DNA of 64,000 bases. Source: Poa pratensis. Taxonomy: Eukaryota > Streptophyta > Magnoliopsida > Poales > Poaceae. Every line of letters begins with the position of its first letter. Position 1 is the stretch's first letter. Below are positions 45,628 through 57,257 of this stretch, in pieces. Under the pieces are notes generated by a model. That model had not been told where the DNA came from. It saw only the letters and a list, made by a program, of their open reading frames with translations, and made no database searches. Position numbers and translations under genes: made by a program. Location of the stretch: positions 20,633,399-20,697,398 of the forward strand of contig CAMZMU010000071.1 of assembly GCA_947311845.1 (NCBI GenBank). Direction: 5' to 3'.

Positions 45628-46086
45628 TTAGGTAGCAAGGCCCCACGGGACCGTTGGTTTGAGGTCGAGCACGACACGCGGCGCGTCCTCCTCCGGCTCC
45701 ATCTTCACGGGGCCGCCGCCGTGCTCTACGGCGTCTTTGTCCTCCCAGTCGAGGTCGGAGTCGTCCTCGGGCTCCTTCTCCACGTAGCCCTCCGAAGCGT
45801 CTGCAGCGAAGTACGAGCGCCGCCGCGCGTCGTGCTCGACCTCAAACCAACGGTCCCACAACGACGAGTTCACCTCGTACGCTGGGTCGTTGACGAGGAC
45901 CTAGGGGAGGAAGCTGCGACGACGCAGGATCTCCTCTGTGCGCTTCCCCGTTGGAGGCCCTCCCATGTTCGTTTGGACAAAATCGGACACCGCTGGTCCA
46001 TTTGCATGCCGCGGTTGGAGGTGCCCTCAGGCATGACCTGGTGCATCCTAGTATCATTGGTTTGGTTGCATTGCATGGCGAGCTGA
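45628..46086 (-). pseudogene. Acidic gene fragment containing a 37-bp inverted repeat
   Basis: The minus-strand frame 45873-45628 reads SSLWDRWFEVEHDARRRSYFAADAS, then an acidic run (EKEPEDDSDLDWEDKD), and ends VVLDLKPTVPWGLAT. The sequence coding the end is an inverted copy of the sequence coding DRWFEVEHDARR. Upstream frames (to 46144) are broken. The protein is not recognised; it resembles multi-copy grass sequences. Probably a rearranged remnant. Confidence 0.4.
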
Positions 46087-46165
46087 GCTGAGACTGTATT
46101 GTATTGGCTTTTCGTTGTTGGTCGTGACCGAGTGATGAACTCACATCACATGGTACAACTAAGTA

Positions 46166-46200
46166 GTACTCCCTCCGTCCAATAATTTATTTACCGGACC
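46166..46200. mobile_element. Truncated Stowaway-like MITE terminus
   Basis: tactccctccgtccaataatttatttaccgg matches a Stowaway end but no right terminus follows. The Mutator-like element inserted a few tens of bases further on. Confidence 0.45.
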
Positions 46201-46515
46201 AGGATGAAGTGTCTAGTCGAGCGCCTAGAAGAGTATCTTTTTTTACTAAATGGCCCTTAAGCAGACAATTAGACAAATCTGGCCCGTCACAAAACTTTCG
46301 CGCGGATATGGCCCTCGGCCCAAAACGTCACATGAAATGGCGTATTTCTGGCCCAGCAACGCCACCCGCACAGACGTTTCTCTTGTTGGGTCGCCACTTG
46401 CGATGACGTTTCTCGGAGGCCCTAATGGATCCGTTTGACGGCAGAGTTAACAGCGACGTGTAGTTATCTTTACTATTAAATGGGAGTCTGCGGTCGCGAT
46501 GGTACGTCTGGTACG

Positions 46516-49500
46516 TGTGGGGACCCCGGACTAGCCGTCCGAAATACCCGATTATGCTTAACACAACGATCCCGTGATCAGTCTGTCGTTGCACATAATC
46601 CGAACTGAATATCAAAGTTTACATCCATACAATACCGAGTTTAAAGTCTTACAAACCTGGCCATACAGGCCTAATTATACATAGGTGCCTTCAAGGGCCA
46701 AATCATCTTTATTCAGCGGAAGCTACGGTAGTAGGGCTAAACTATCTCGACAACACCCGACAGGCAGCTGACTTATGAAGATCTCAGTTCGCATAGACGT
46801 CGCCAAACTCCTCTTCAACGTAGGGTTCCTCGAAATCTGGCTAAGACAATAGCCAGGGACGAAACCAATATGAGTATATTTGATTGTACTCGCAAACTAC
46901 CCCAACTAGGGTAAGCACTAACTAGTTTTATTTTTAAGAACTTTTATGTGAAAGCTCTCAAATCCTTACTGGAAAAGGGTGAGACGAAGTTTATAACCAT
47001 CCTTTGAGAAAACACCACTTTAGCTATTTTTCCCGAAAAATCCTTCCCTGTCCGACCAAATCTCAATCAGGGTTCCAAACCCTTCACCACCTTGCACCAA
47101 CTCATTGGTACAGGTAGGCAACCTTTTCTATCTCAGTTTCCTTTCAAACTCAACACTTTATAAAACTTGCACATGGCCTTAGTAGTTCTTCCCAACTGTC
47201 CATATCCGAGGACTCGGCTATTCGAATAGTTTTACCCTCTGCAGAGGTAGTACGCTTTTCCCACACCCATCCGGTCACTCATCGTGTCAGCCACGTCCCG
47301 CCATACCAGAGGTATGCGAAGTTGAGTTCCCGGCCATAGTCTGTCCTTTGCTCATGCTAGTATAGGACCCTGCCTCTACGACACTTTCCATCGACACTTA
47401 AATCCTCAGAAACTAAGTGTGAGGACTCGTAGTTCTGTCCGGCGGACCCAAGGGAGCCCTTCAATCCTCTTCCTCCGACACGCTCATACCGGCTTCCGGT
47501 AGACTTCAATGAAGAGGACCCAGGTCAGGGGGTAGGTCCTCAGACCATCCCCTCATGGAACGAGGTTCTCCTCGTTATTGAGGCATCCAGTACTAACACG
47601 AGCAAATTATATGACTACGCCCTTGCCCATATGTGGGTAAATGTGGTCGCACAGATTTTTGGCTGGGGATGTAAGTACAAGGACACAATGTGCATTTTTT
47701 TCTTTCCAGAAACAACACCATTCTCTGGTTCTTCACCTTCATACCGACCTTTCGGTACTTCACCTTCATTCAAGTACTTTCAAAGGGGTTTTGAGTAAAC
47801 ATTGTTTTTCCCATCCTATAGTTGTAAAATAACTACCCTATATTTCTACATAGGGGGGGGGGGCAAAATAGTTTTCATTGTTTTGAAAAGGGGTTTTTTC
47901 CAAAATCATCGATACTTTTGAAAAACTCTAGAGATTAAAGTAGAGGTATATAAATGCAAGCTCAGTGAAGTAGCTTGCCTTGCTCAACAAAGTGGTACTG
48001 GTCCTGATCTTCGGGTTCAGCAAAACCTCCTTCCTCGATGAATCCGTCAACGGTATCGTCTAAACGTTAAACAAGCAGGACAAACAATCACTACACTAGC
48101 TCAAGCATCATCACATCATTACAATCACAAATGCTACAAATAGCTACTGCACACATCAAGCAACACAAGGTGGTTTTAATTTAATTGAATTAATCTTTAA
48201 TTAATTATTTTCAAACTAAGGCAGAATCTAGTTGGACACCAATTAATTCACCATTTAATCTATGTTTGTCACAAAAATTCAAACTAAAATTCTATGGGTA
48301 GCTACTGATGTGTAGAAGATCACCCAATTGGATTGGGGTCCTTTGGAGTTACCAAACTCCCTACACATTTGTTTTAGTTTAGAAGGTTTTCAAACAAGTT
48401 TTAGCTACCAAACAAATTAGGTTGCTCCAAAATTTAAATCCTTTTAGGGGCAACTAACCTTGGCTACAAGTGACCTAACAAAATTGGTTTGAGCTTAATT
48501 GGACCTACTGATAAATCACACTAATTGGTTTAGTGCAGAAAGGTGCACTGAAGTTCAACCAAAGGCTAAGGATTTTAGACTACTCAATTAATTCTACCAA
48601 AATTTGGTGAGCTAAAGGATCCTAATACAAAGCTACCAAAATTGGTTTCAAGTCATTTGGATTAATATAACTCCAGAAACAAATGGTTTGGTGTTTTGAA
48701 CCTTCTGGAGCATTTTTATTAATACCTTTTTATTATTTAATTAAATGAGATGAGACCACTTTTGTGAGTTAAATAATTTTATAAGCTTTCCAGAGCAGTT
48801 TGGTTTGATTTATTTGGACTTCTAGAACTCAAGTTATTGAATTTCTAATTTGGATCCAGTACTGAAAAGCAGTGGAATTGGAAATTCTAAAACGCTGGAA
48901 AAGAACAAAACCCTGACGGGTGGGGTCCGCCCGTCAGTGACTCAACGGAAAGACTCCCGCGTGTGGATAATGTTTAAAACGCTGACGGGTGGGTCCCGCC
49001 TGTCGGCGTCTAAACGAAACGAACCGGTAAGCTACCGTTGGATCCAGATCCAACGGCCCACAGCGGTCGCGAACGGCGACGACCAGAAACGGGCGGTGCC
49101 GTCGCGCCGGCGACGGTGACGAGCACGGACAGCTCACCTGGGGGCACGGGAGGTGGCGGAGATGACGCAGGAAGACGGCGGAGGGAGTGGGGAAGCACTG
49201 GGGTGCGTTTCGGGTGCTGGGACGGCTCCAAACGACAGCGGCGTGGTCAGCACCTTCTCCGCGGCCGTGGTTCAACTCCGGCGAGTCCTCCGCGGCTCTG
49301 CTGTGCAAGAAACACCGGCAAAATGCAGCGGGTGAGTGAGGGGGTAATGGTGGTGCGAGCAGGGGCCAGAGAGAGAGCAGGGGAAGAGGGGCGCGACCTG
49401 GCCGTGGTCGGCCTCTTCCTCGACGTGGCAGCGCACTGCCGTGCTTGTGCACGGCGGCTGGGATGCAATGCTCGCCCTCCTGGCGATGCACTGGATCGAG

Positions 49501-50757
49501 GGGTGTGAGGGAGAGGTGGTGGCGAGGTGTGGGAAGAAGGGGTGGTGCGAGGCGGCTTTTATAGGGAGCTGCCCTCACGGCCATCGATGGCGCGGAGGTG
49601 CAGAGGGGGTAGGAGGGGTGCGGGGTCCGGCTGGAGGCGTCTAAGAGGTAGCTTGGAGCTAGGGGGTGCTGCAGGGGTGGTCAGCTGGGCAGGGGGAGAC
49701 AGGGGTAGCGCGGCGTGCTGCGATGCCGTGCGCGGCCCGCCACGGCGAGCGGCGTGTACGGCATGGACGGTGAGCACGCTAGCGAGTGTCTGCGGCGGCG
49801 TTGTCTCGTCGAGCAGGAGCAGGGGGTGGAGTGTGGTGCGGTGGACGCAGCGCGGCGTCGCCTCACGGTCGCGTCGTCCCCCTCCACGGAGGTGACCCGT
49901 GCGGCAGCGTGCCATGGCCGGCAGTGGCGTGGCGTCGCCCACACACCAGCTCTGGGTCAATGAGCACGTCTCTCTCTTGCTCAGATGATCGAGGAGAGTG
50001 AGGGAGAGGTGTGGAGCAAGCAATGGATGCAGGGATCCATTCCATCGACTGATCGGAGCTCGGCAAGGACGGCAATGGCGTGGCGCAGGCGGCTGGCCTC
50101 CTCCGGGTCAACTGGCTTGCGTCCAACGCATTGCTTTGAGTGAGTGAGGGGAGGTGAGGGAGTGGATGCTACTGGACAGCTCGATTGCTCAAAATCGAGC
50201 TCGAATTTGGAAGTTGAATTTCGGTTCAGAGATGAACACGGTGGTGACCACCATGTGTTCGATCAAACTCCCGAACCAAAACCAAATTTGAAATTTTGAA
50301 TTTTCTTTTTATAACTTGCTTCCAAATATTTTTCCAAGGTTGGGGATACCACTGGATGATTTTATTTGGGAGTGTTGCTTGGTGATTTTGAGGATTTCCC
50401 AAAGTTAAAGAAACATTTGGGAAATTTGAAAAAAATAGGGTTTAGAATAGAATTTAAAATAGAGAGAGGGAAAAGAATATAAGGGTAAGTGGGAGTGATC
50501 ACATGTCACCCCTCTGAATTTGTTTTGAAGATAAAATTTTATTTTCTTGATAAGATGAATTTTTTTTTTCTTTTTTTTGTGTGACTTTTGGTCACATGAT
50601 TTTATGTGGGAACTTTTTATTAAGTTTCTTTTCTTTTCTTTATATTTTTGTTTTAGCAAACAATCCAACACAAGCAAGCACACACAAAAATAACAAAAGT
50701 TTTTGTTGGCCCACATTTTTGACTAATAAAACAGGGTTACAGATTTGGGATGTTACA
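46516..50757 (-). mobile_element. Solo LTR, 4.2 kb, inside the Helitron
   Basis: Ends are tgtggggacccc on the left and gggatgttaca on the right (minus strand TGTAACATCCC...GGGGTCCCCACA), with a perfect 5-bp duplication GTACG (46511-46515 and 50758-50762). No primer site, pol domain or second LTR is inside. The unit is AT-rich apart from a GC-rich block at about 48900-50130, whose overlapping frames on both strands lack any known domain. The length suggests a long-LTR family such as the LARD type; family not identified. Orientation is inferred from TGTAACATCCC as the usual LTR start. Confidence 0.8.
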
Positions 50758-50762
50758 GTACG

Positions 50763-53700
50763 TTCGTACGTCGTCCGTCGTCTGCCTCGGCAGAAAACTT
50801 AGCGCCGACGGGTGGGGCCAAAGTCCACCGCACCCTCTCCATCGCCGCTTCAATCCTGCGCGAACACCACTATACCGCTCTTGGCATCGCTTAGCGGCTA
50901 GGCCGATCTGAGCCGCCGCCGTTGTCCACTACCATGACTCCATGAGTGCCGTTCGCTGCCCCTACTACGTCTCAGTCATCTCTCTACTCGAGACAGAGCC
51001 GCCGTGCCAGCCGTGTGCAATCGCGCATCCTGGTTGGCGATGACCTCGCCCCTCACGACCACTCCGACGCCGGCTAAGGCGGACGAGGCTCCGGCGGTCC
51101 TCTCGCACTCCCAGATATGTTTGGCCCGCAGGAGCAACAAGCGATGTACTCCCATAGGAATCGTGGATGCAGATTTCATTCTCATTTCATGGATGTGGAT
51201 GCCCCCATGTTGCTGTCGTATTTTCTTCCTCGTGGATTGATTTCTTACTGCTTCATTTTCGTGGATGGATGGAATTCAGATTGATAAGGATGGGGTCGGG
51301 GTGGATTCATGGATTGGATGAGTGTATACACGGATGGGGATCGAGGTTGGCTGGTATTTTTATCAGATCCCATATAACATCGCCTTTATCTCCTTCATAG
51401 CTCTGCTACAGATCAACTGCGCCGAGCTCATCTGCCTAGATTGCCTCATTGATCGTGATGTGAAAGAACGTCAATGGGAGTCGCCACACCCTCTCAGTGC
51501 TACCAACTCAGGTAGAAGACAGGTGTAGATATACTCTGCTTTATTGCGCAATGTACTGACGAAAATTCATACAATTATGCAGGATGTATCCTGAACATTT
51601 GAACTAACAAATGCAACTTGTGATACAAAAGTACTAACAAATGTCTTGGATATTTTGCGATCAGAAATTTGGCCTGGAAAGGAGGCAGGGCACACACCAA
51701 CACCTTGCACGGCCGCAGCACCAAAACTGTGTGGGAGGCCAAAACAAACAGAATCAAGGCAAGCTTCTAAACATCAGCCAAAAGAAGAACATTCAAATTT
51801 ATCTGAGATTGCCAGAGGAGCTACTATTAGAATTAGGTCAACAAGAGGTGAAGCCTGAAGGTGATTCCACAAATTCAGTGTTCTATACCTTGTTTAAGTT
51901 TAAGTGTGCTTCTTGTTTAGTCTGTGTGTTCATAATTAGAGTGGTATAATATGTGGGAAGAATATCTTGCAACCGTTGTATGCTTAATTCTCATTTAGTC
52001 TTAATGTATACTTGAAATAAAAATAATTTTCGTTCTTCATATACTGCAGTGTCAAAATCTGAATGATACATCCATCTTATATGGAGTATATTTGACAATT
52101 GCCCAGCGAGTAGCTCATCAAGTAGGACTCCTTAATTACTGATGGTTGCACAACCAGGGAACGGCGCTGGCTACTTCGTTCTTCGCTCCTGTTACTGTTC
52201 AGAACCCCACTCCATATCCACCAATTTTTTCTAAAATTGGATGGGGATCTTGCTTCGTGATTATTACATCGCTCGACATATTTTAATGCTTCTGCTCTAC
52301 CTCTATCCAGCAGCCACAGATGTCCCCTACCTCGAAAAGCTGCATGGTTTACTAGCCGATGTCGTCGCGTCCGTCCTTGCCATGCCGTCGCCGCCGTCTA
52401 CTTCAATCCATAGTATCTATACCCAAACTAGAGTCAGTACATTCCTTATCTTTATCCGGAGTCGACAATCGCCATAGCCGTGGCGGCCTCGATGTACATC
52501 CAGCAGTTGCGAGCACGTCTGGGACAGTCATCCATCCGCTCCTGCCAACCTGAATCCAGTGCACTCATGCCCTTTGTAGGTATGATGGCTTTCCCTGTCA
52601 GGTCCACAAATTTGGTCCTGTTATATGTACCCGATCCGTAAACTGTAGGCTCTACACATACTTGAATCTTGTAAATCATCAGAAAACGACTCTAGCATGA
52701 AAATTATGGAAAACTTCCATCGAGGTTCAGGTTTTGGAGTAAAAAACTCGGAAATTTATCCTTCAATGATGGATTCTTAGATCGGGAGTAGTAAGTGGTT
52801 AAGTGTGGTGCTATATGGGGGAAAACATACGTCCAGTTGTTGTGGCATTCTACACTTCCTGTAAAAGCAACTGAATTCTTATTTGCTACAGTTCACTAAC
52901 CTATTCATATTTTTGTGCGACACTTATGACAGCTGAAGGGAAAAGTAACAACTGTTTGATCAATAAGTTACTACGGTTTTCAAAGATTATGTGTTCAGTC
53001 TTCAATGCATAGTGAATTGTGATGTCAGGACAACCTTAATTGCCAAAAAAATGACCCTTTGCTAATTGCAGTTATAAGAGCACCTGGAACGGGCACACTG
53101 AAGGTCTCTCTTGATGACCACTCCGTGTGGAATGGGCACGCTGAAGTCGCTCTTGCACGCTGAAGGAGCTGAATGAGCCGAACGGTTCTCCAACTATTTG
53201 CGGAGCCCATGTCGACTCGTGCCGTTTAATGAAGGTGTGTATGCCTTTTGGTGTTCTTTAATCGCAAAAAAAAGCCTATGATACTTTTTATATTTTCGGA
53301 ATAAACTTTTGCAATGAGGTTATCTTGATCTATGAGTTATGTTCGTAGCAACAAACGATCAGATTGTTTAAAACATAGCTACTGTAGTATTTTTTGCATA
53401 GCAAACTCATCTATTAATTCATTTGCTGAACCGTGGTGTTGGATAACACCAACTGAGAATGGCTTAAAATTTAGTTAGCATAACCTGTCAGTACATTGCC
53501 AATGACATCTCTATCAGCAAAAGCAACATAGCAGCACCTGCACTGTGGAATAACTAAAGATAAATTTCCGAAATGTACTTGTGAAGAAATACGGGACTCC
53601 TCATAAGCAGCAAAAATAGTAATGTTGTACAGTAGTATTTAGGTGCAGATTTCTGGCAATATTTCCTATAAACGTGGCTTTGTTGGTAAAAGACTAAAAG

Positions 53701-54600
53701 TATGATTCTGTGGAAAGAAAAGGGATGATACATGTCTATTCCAATCTGAGAAGCACAGCAGGGAACTTACAGATATCCAGCTCTTACTTTTACTTTTCCA
53801 TCTACGTCTGGTTACTAAATTTTTACTGTGCCACTTAATAAATGGAGGTTTTAATCATGCATTACCAAAGAGCACTCCTGCATGTCTGGAATGATTAGGT
53901 CTGAGAAATGTAGACAAGGTTAATGGTGCCATGTTTTGAAACTAACTTTATTTGTTTCAGTCTTTCATACATAAAACAAGCTTGATAGCTAATCCATCTA
54001 AATTCAGTGCTGCAGAAAAGTGAAGACATCTAGAGTAAGAAATAAAGTCATGAAGAGCTTTAGGTCCCATGATGAAACCTAAGAAAGTGTGACCCCTGCA
54101 GCAAGAGCTTGAGCTGGACAACATCATACACATTGTTCATACGCCAACCTATGTACCGGCTTGTTCATGCAGAGCACATCATTGCCCGTGCGTTTACATA
54201 ATTGTGCCTTCATCTGAAATTAATTACATGTATACCTCAAAAGAACTCACAACTGATGATGGATTAATCTCTGTTGTATACTTGTATCATACATATGCAT
54301 GATGGATTCCGAAGTGATGATTTGGCTTACTTATCTCCTTTTTTACTTCTTTTTTTACTTGGTGAACTTTGTATCAGTTTTTGCAACTACTAAAGTTCTC
54401 TTCCACAAAACTAATCTAAATTGGTACTTGCCTTTTATGATGGAGGAAAAATTATATTGCTTTAAATGGGTTAGTTTCATCCTTAAGAAGTTTCCTACGA
54501 TTTGAATTGTTGGATCTCATGATATGCCTAAAAAATAGGCTTGGGATGAAAGCATTTTTTGAAGAAGATGATCGATATATATTTAAACACCGTAGCAACG
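50763..54600. other. Helitron interior without recognised genes
   Basis: Frames such as 51004-51240 plus (78 residues) and 52679-52452 minus (75 residues, VDLTGKAIIPTKGMSALDSG) may be captured gene pieces, but I do not recognise them. The remainder is AT-rich with no long frame. No helicase or Rep motif seen. Confidence 0.45.
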
Positions 54601-54657
54601 CACGGGCATTCAACTAGTGTTATTTAAGACAGTACTCGCAATCTAACAGAACTGTTC

Positions 54658-54760
54658 GCTGGCGCAGCTGGTCGCGCGGCCGGCGTAACATTTTTTGATA
54701 AAAGAAAATAAATTAAAAGGAAAAATGGCAGAAACCGGGATTTGAACCCACGACCAACAC
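54658..54760 (+). other. Left arm of Mutator-like element 1 with a polymerase III A-box-like motif
   Basis: tggcgcagctgg fits the tRNA A-box consensus TRGCNNAGYNGG. About 75 bases further on, ggatttgaacc (54738-54748) is a perfect B box on the opposite strand. The arrangement is not a tRNA gene. Confidence 0.45.
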
Positions 54761-55344
54761 AAAGGTAGCACTACTGACAGACTAATTTTATTGGACGTCA
54801 CATCATGCATGCTTTTCTATTTAGCTATTCGTAAAAGTCTCTTAGTGAACAGTTAAGATGCAACCCCGAATCGTCAATTTCAGTGTCCAGATGGACAGGA
54901 TTTACTGTTGACTCAGTGTCTAACCGTGGCTACCACATCACTAGTTGATGTCAACATACGCATGCATGACCAATTTACCGTAATTAACGATAGTTAGGTG
55001 ACGATTATCAGCGATAGTTAGATGACAATCATTAGCGATAATTAAATGAAGATAATTGTGAAAAATTATGAACAGTTATTAGCGATAACTCCCCACAACG
55101 TTAATTAGCGGTAATCATACGAGGAGGTAAGCGCTTCATCTAATTATCGTAATGTGGTTGATTACCACTAATTAACATTTCATCTAACTAGTGATAATTA
55201 TTTTCATCTAATTATTGCTAATTATCTACAACTAATTGTCGCTAATCTAATTTCCGTTTATTGTCATTAGTGGACTATTACCTGCTCCCTAATTATTTTC
55301 ATCTAGTTTTCTAATTATCAATTGTTTGCCGCTAATTATCTTAA

Positions 55345-55490
55345 GTGGATGATTACCTGCTCCATTTGATCCTTGTTAAATAGAGGAACATGCATAAGTT
55401 ACCGTGTATCTTTAGCGGATGATTACCTGCTCCATTTGATCCTTGTTAAATAGAGGCACATGCATAAGTTACTGTTATTAGCACATCCTC
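55345..55490 (+). repeat. Tandem duplication of about 75 bp in the core of Mutator-like element 1
   Basis: gatgattacctgctccattt...gcataagtta occurs twice in succession with only a few differences, close to the right arm. Confidence 0.8.
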
Positions 55491-55559
55491 CTGGGTTCAA
55501 ATCTCGTGCAGCTTTCTTTTTTTAGATTAAAAAATTAAATCAAATGAAAAGAAAGACGA

Positions 55560-55632
55560 TGAAAGGTGCGGACCAGGGATTCGAACACATGCCCAACCCA
55601 AAGAAGCTGGGCGACTGACCAGCTGCACCAGC
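55560..55632 (-). other. tRNA-like segment in the right arm of Mutator-like element 1
   Basis: On the minus strand an A-box-like tggtgcagctgg and a B-box-like tgttcgaatcc lie about 40 bases apart inside a roughly 72-base unit, as in tRNA genes. The acceptor stem ends do not pair, so it is a relic, not a working tRNA. Confidence 0.5.
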
Positions 55633-55914
55633 GAACAGTTCTGAAGTATTGCGAGTTCTACATTTAATAAGATAAATAGATGTCGCTGTTAACTCCACCG
55701 TCAGACGGTTCCGTTAGGGCCTCCAAGAAACGCCTTTGCAAGTGACGGCCTAATAAGAGAAACGCCTGGGCGGGTGGCGTTGCTGGGCCGGGAATACGCC
55801 ATATCCAGTGGCGTTTTGGGCCAAGGGCCATATCTGCATGAAAGTTTTGTGACGGGCCAGATTTGTCTAATTGTTCGCTTACGGGCCATTTAGTAAAAAA
55901 GATACCCTAGAAGA

Positions 55915-56341
55915 CGAGTGCGACGCCACGCATGCCATGAAACATTGCCAGGTCAGGTGTGATGGCCGGGTCCCGCAGGGCATCGGTGTGGATAAGGGGC
56001 AGAAAGTACTGTCCTTTTTTCACCTACGTGTCGGCCCATGGGCGCGCTGGCATGCCTCACCACTCACCAAGTCAGCAAGTGCGGCGGTCGGTCGGAGAGG
56101 CATATCATTGACCCGATTGCATGCTTGAACGGGCAAAATAGCTTCCGATCGACGAGCCATCGAGGTCTCGTCCGAACAGGAACAGCCTGGGAAGGAAAGT
56201 GGGTGTCGCTAGCCACAGATGGTTTGATGTGCCAGTGCGATGGACGCGTTACGGTACGGCAGGCCGGCCGTGATGGTATGTGCCTGGATCTGTGGTGTGG
56301 GGGACGACGTGCGGTGGACAGGGGGGAATGCGGGCACTGTC
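55915..56341. other. Spacer between two Mutator-like elements
   Basis: Moderately GC-rich. No gene, repeat terminus or RNA gene recognised. Confidence 0.4.
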
Positions 56342-57001
56342 GTCCCGAGTGAGTAAATTACACAAACCTATCACAATTGTCTCGGCCAAACCACATGTGA
56401 GTATCTATTTTGATGTTTTTTTCATGTCAGTACCAATCGTGAGGCGGGGCGTTACAAATCACACAAATTTGTGTCTAAAAGCATTTTGACAGCCGCACTG
56501 ATTGGTGGGGCCCATTTGTCAGGCTGACGTGGCTGCATACTTGGAGAAGGAGCTGAGGTGTCTGTGGGGCCCGCCTGTCAGTCCACATTTTTTTCCTTCT
56601 TCTCTTCTTCCTCCTCCAACATGGCCGGACACAATTCCCGATCCCGTCTCCCACCTCCTGCACCACCATGCTCTCACCTTCATTTCCCTTCCCTCTCGAT
56701 TCCTCAGACCCGAGGCACCTCTACTCCTTCTCTCTCCCTCTGAGATGGAGCTCAGCGTCGACGGTGGGCAAGTGCACAACTAGCAGCGAGCTGAGCTAGC
56801 TTGCGCGACCGCCGCCTATGCTGGCTTGCGCCACTGTTCGGTCTGCATGCGCTGATGCACAGGCGCCGCATCTCGCCTTTGACGCCTCGCGGGAGCCATG
56901 GGAGCGGCCGTGGCCGGCAAGGAAGACAGCTGTGGACTGGAACGTCCTTGCGCCAGATGGCCGCGCGGCGAGCTCGGCCGCGTCGGTGGGCGGGCACCTG
57001 A

Positions 57002-57130
57002 CTAAGGATTCTGTCGAACACCTGGCGTGCGTACGTGAGGTGGGCGGGCACGACGCCCTGCTCCGTGCAGAGGCTGTACTTGACGGCGGCAGAGTGGAGC
57101 TGGGCGAGCCCCCGTAGGCTCGTGCACTGC
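57002..57130 (-). pseudogene. PPR-like gene fragment captured in Mutator-like element 2
   Basis: On the minus strand one frame reads SLRGLAQLHSAAVKYSLC, then VVPAHLTYARQVFDRI. This is the pattern of plant PPR proteins (a helix with Q-L-H-A-A-V-K, then N/T-x-Y-A-R-Q-V-F-D-R). Only about 40 residues are recognisable; the continuation in the same frame becomes Arg/Pro-rich and non-PPR. Confidence 0.5.
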
Positions 57131-57257
57131 GGGAGATAGGAGGAGTGTGTTGGCTGGCGGGCTGACTAGAAGAACGGGCCTGACCACCGCCGCACGCCAC
57201 CCAGGTCGTCCGCGCGCGCTTAGGGACCTGGTGCCCCTCACCACGGCCGCGCGCCGC

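Larger units (their letters stand above)
46467..54617. mobile_element. Helitron inserted in the left arm of Mutator-like element 1
   Basis: The 5' end TCTTTACTATTAAATGGG follows an A (46466). The 3' end CAACGCACGGGCATTCAACTAG carries a short ccgt...acgg stem and is followed by T (54618), so both TC...CTRR ends and the A^T site fit. Joining 46466 to 54618 restores a sequence that aligns with the opposite arm (gcgacatctatttatcttattaaatg...ctcgcaat), which independently confirms the borders. About 3.9 kb is Helitron proper and the rest is a solo LTR. No Rep/helicase ORF is visible, so it is non-autonomous. Confidence 0.82.
46233..55905. mobile_element. Mutator-like element 1, non-autonomous, 9-bp target duplication, split by a Helitron
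   Basis: Termini are gtatctttttttactaaatg on the left and its inverted copy on the right, flanked by a perfect 9-bp duplication CCTAGAAGA (46224-46232 and 55906-55914). The inverted repeats run for more than 230 bp from each end (shared tctggcccgtcacaaaactt, ggcccagcaacgccacccgc, gttaacagcgac). They continue past the Helitron into 54618-54680, matched by 55600-55690. Without the Helitron the element is about 1.5 kb with no transposase. Its core (54800-55500) is AT-rich and consists of short inverted motifs. Confidence 0.88.

Noticed and set aside
48850..50126. Dense overlapping frames in a GC-rich block of the 4.2-kb solo LTR
   Set aside because: Frames exist on all strands with no domain or splice logic; treated as a compositional effect.
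50763..54600. Possible Helitron Rep/helicase
   Set aside because: No frame long enough and no Rep or helicase motif; the Helitron is called only from its ends.
55560..55632. Candidate functional tRNA gene
   Set aside because: A- and B-box-like motifs are present, but the ends do not pair as an acceptor stem and no anticodon arm is clear.
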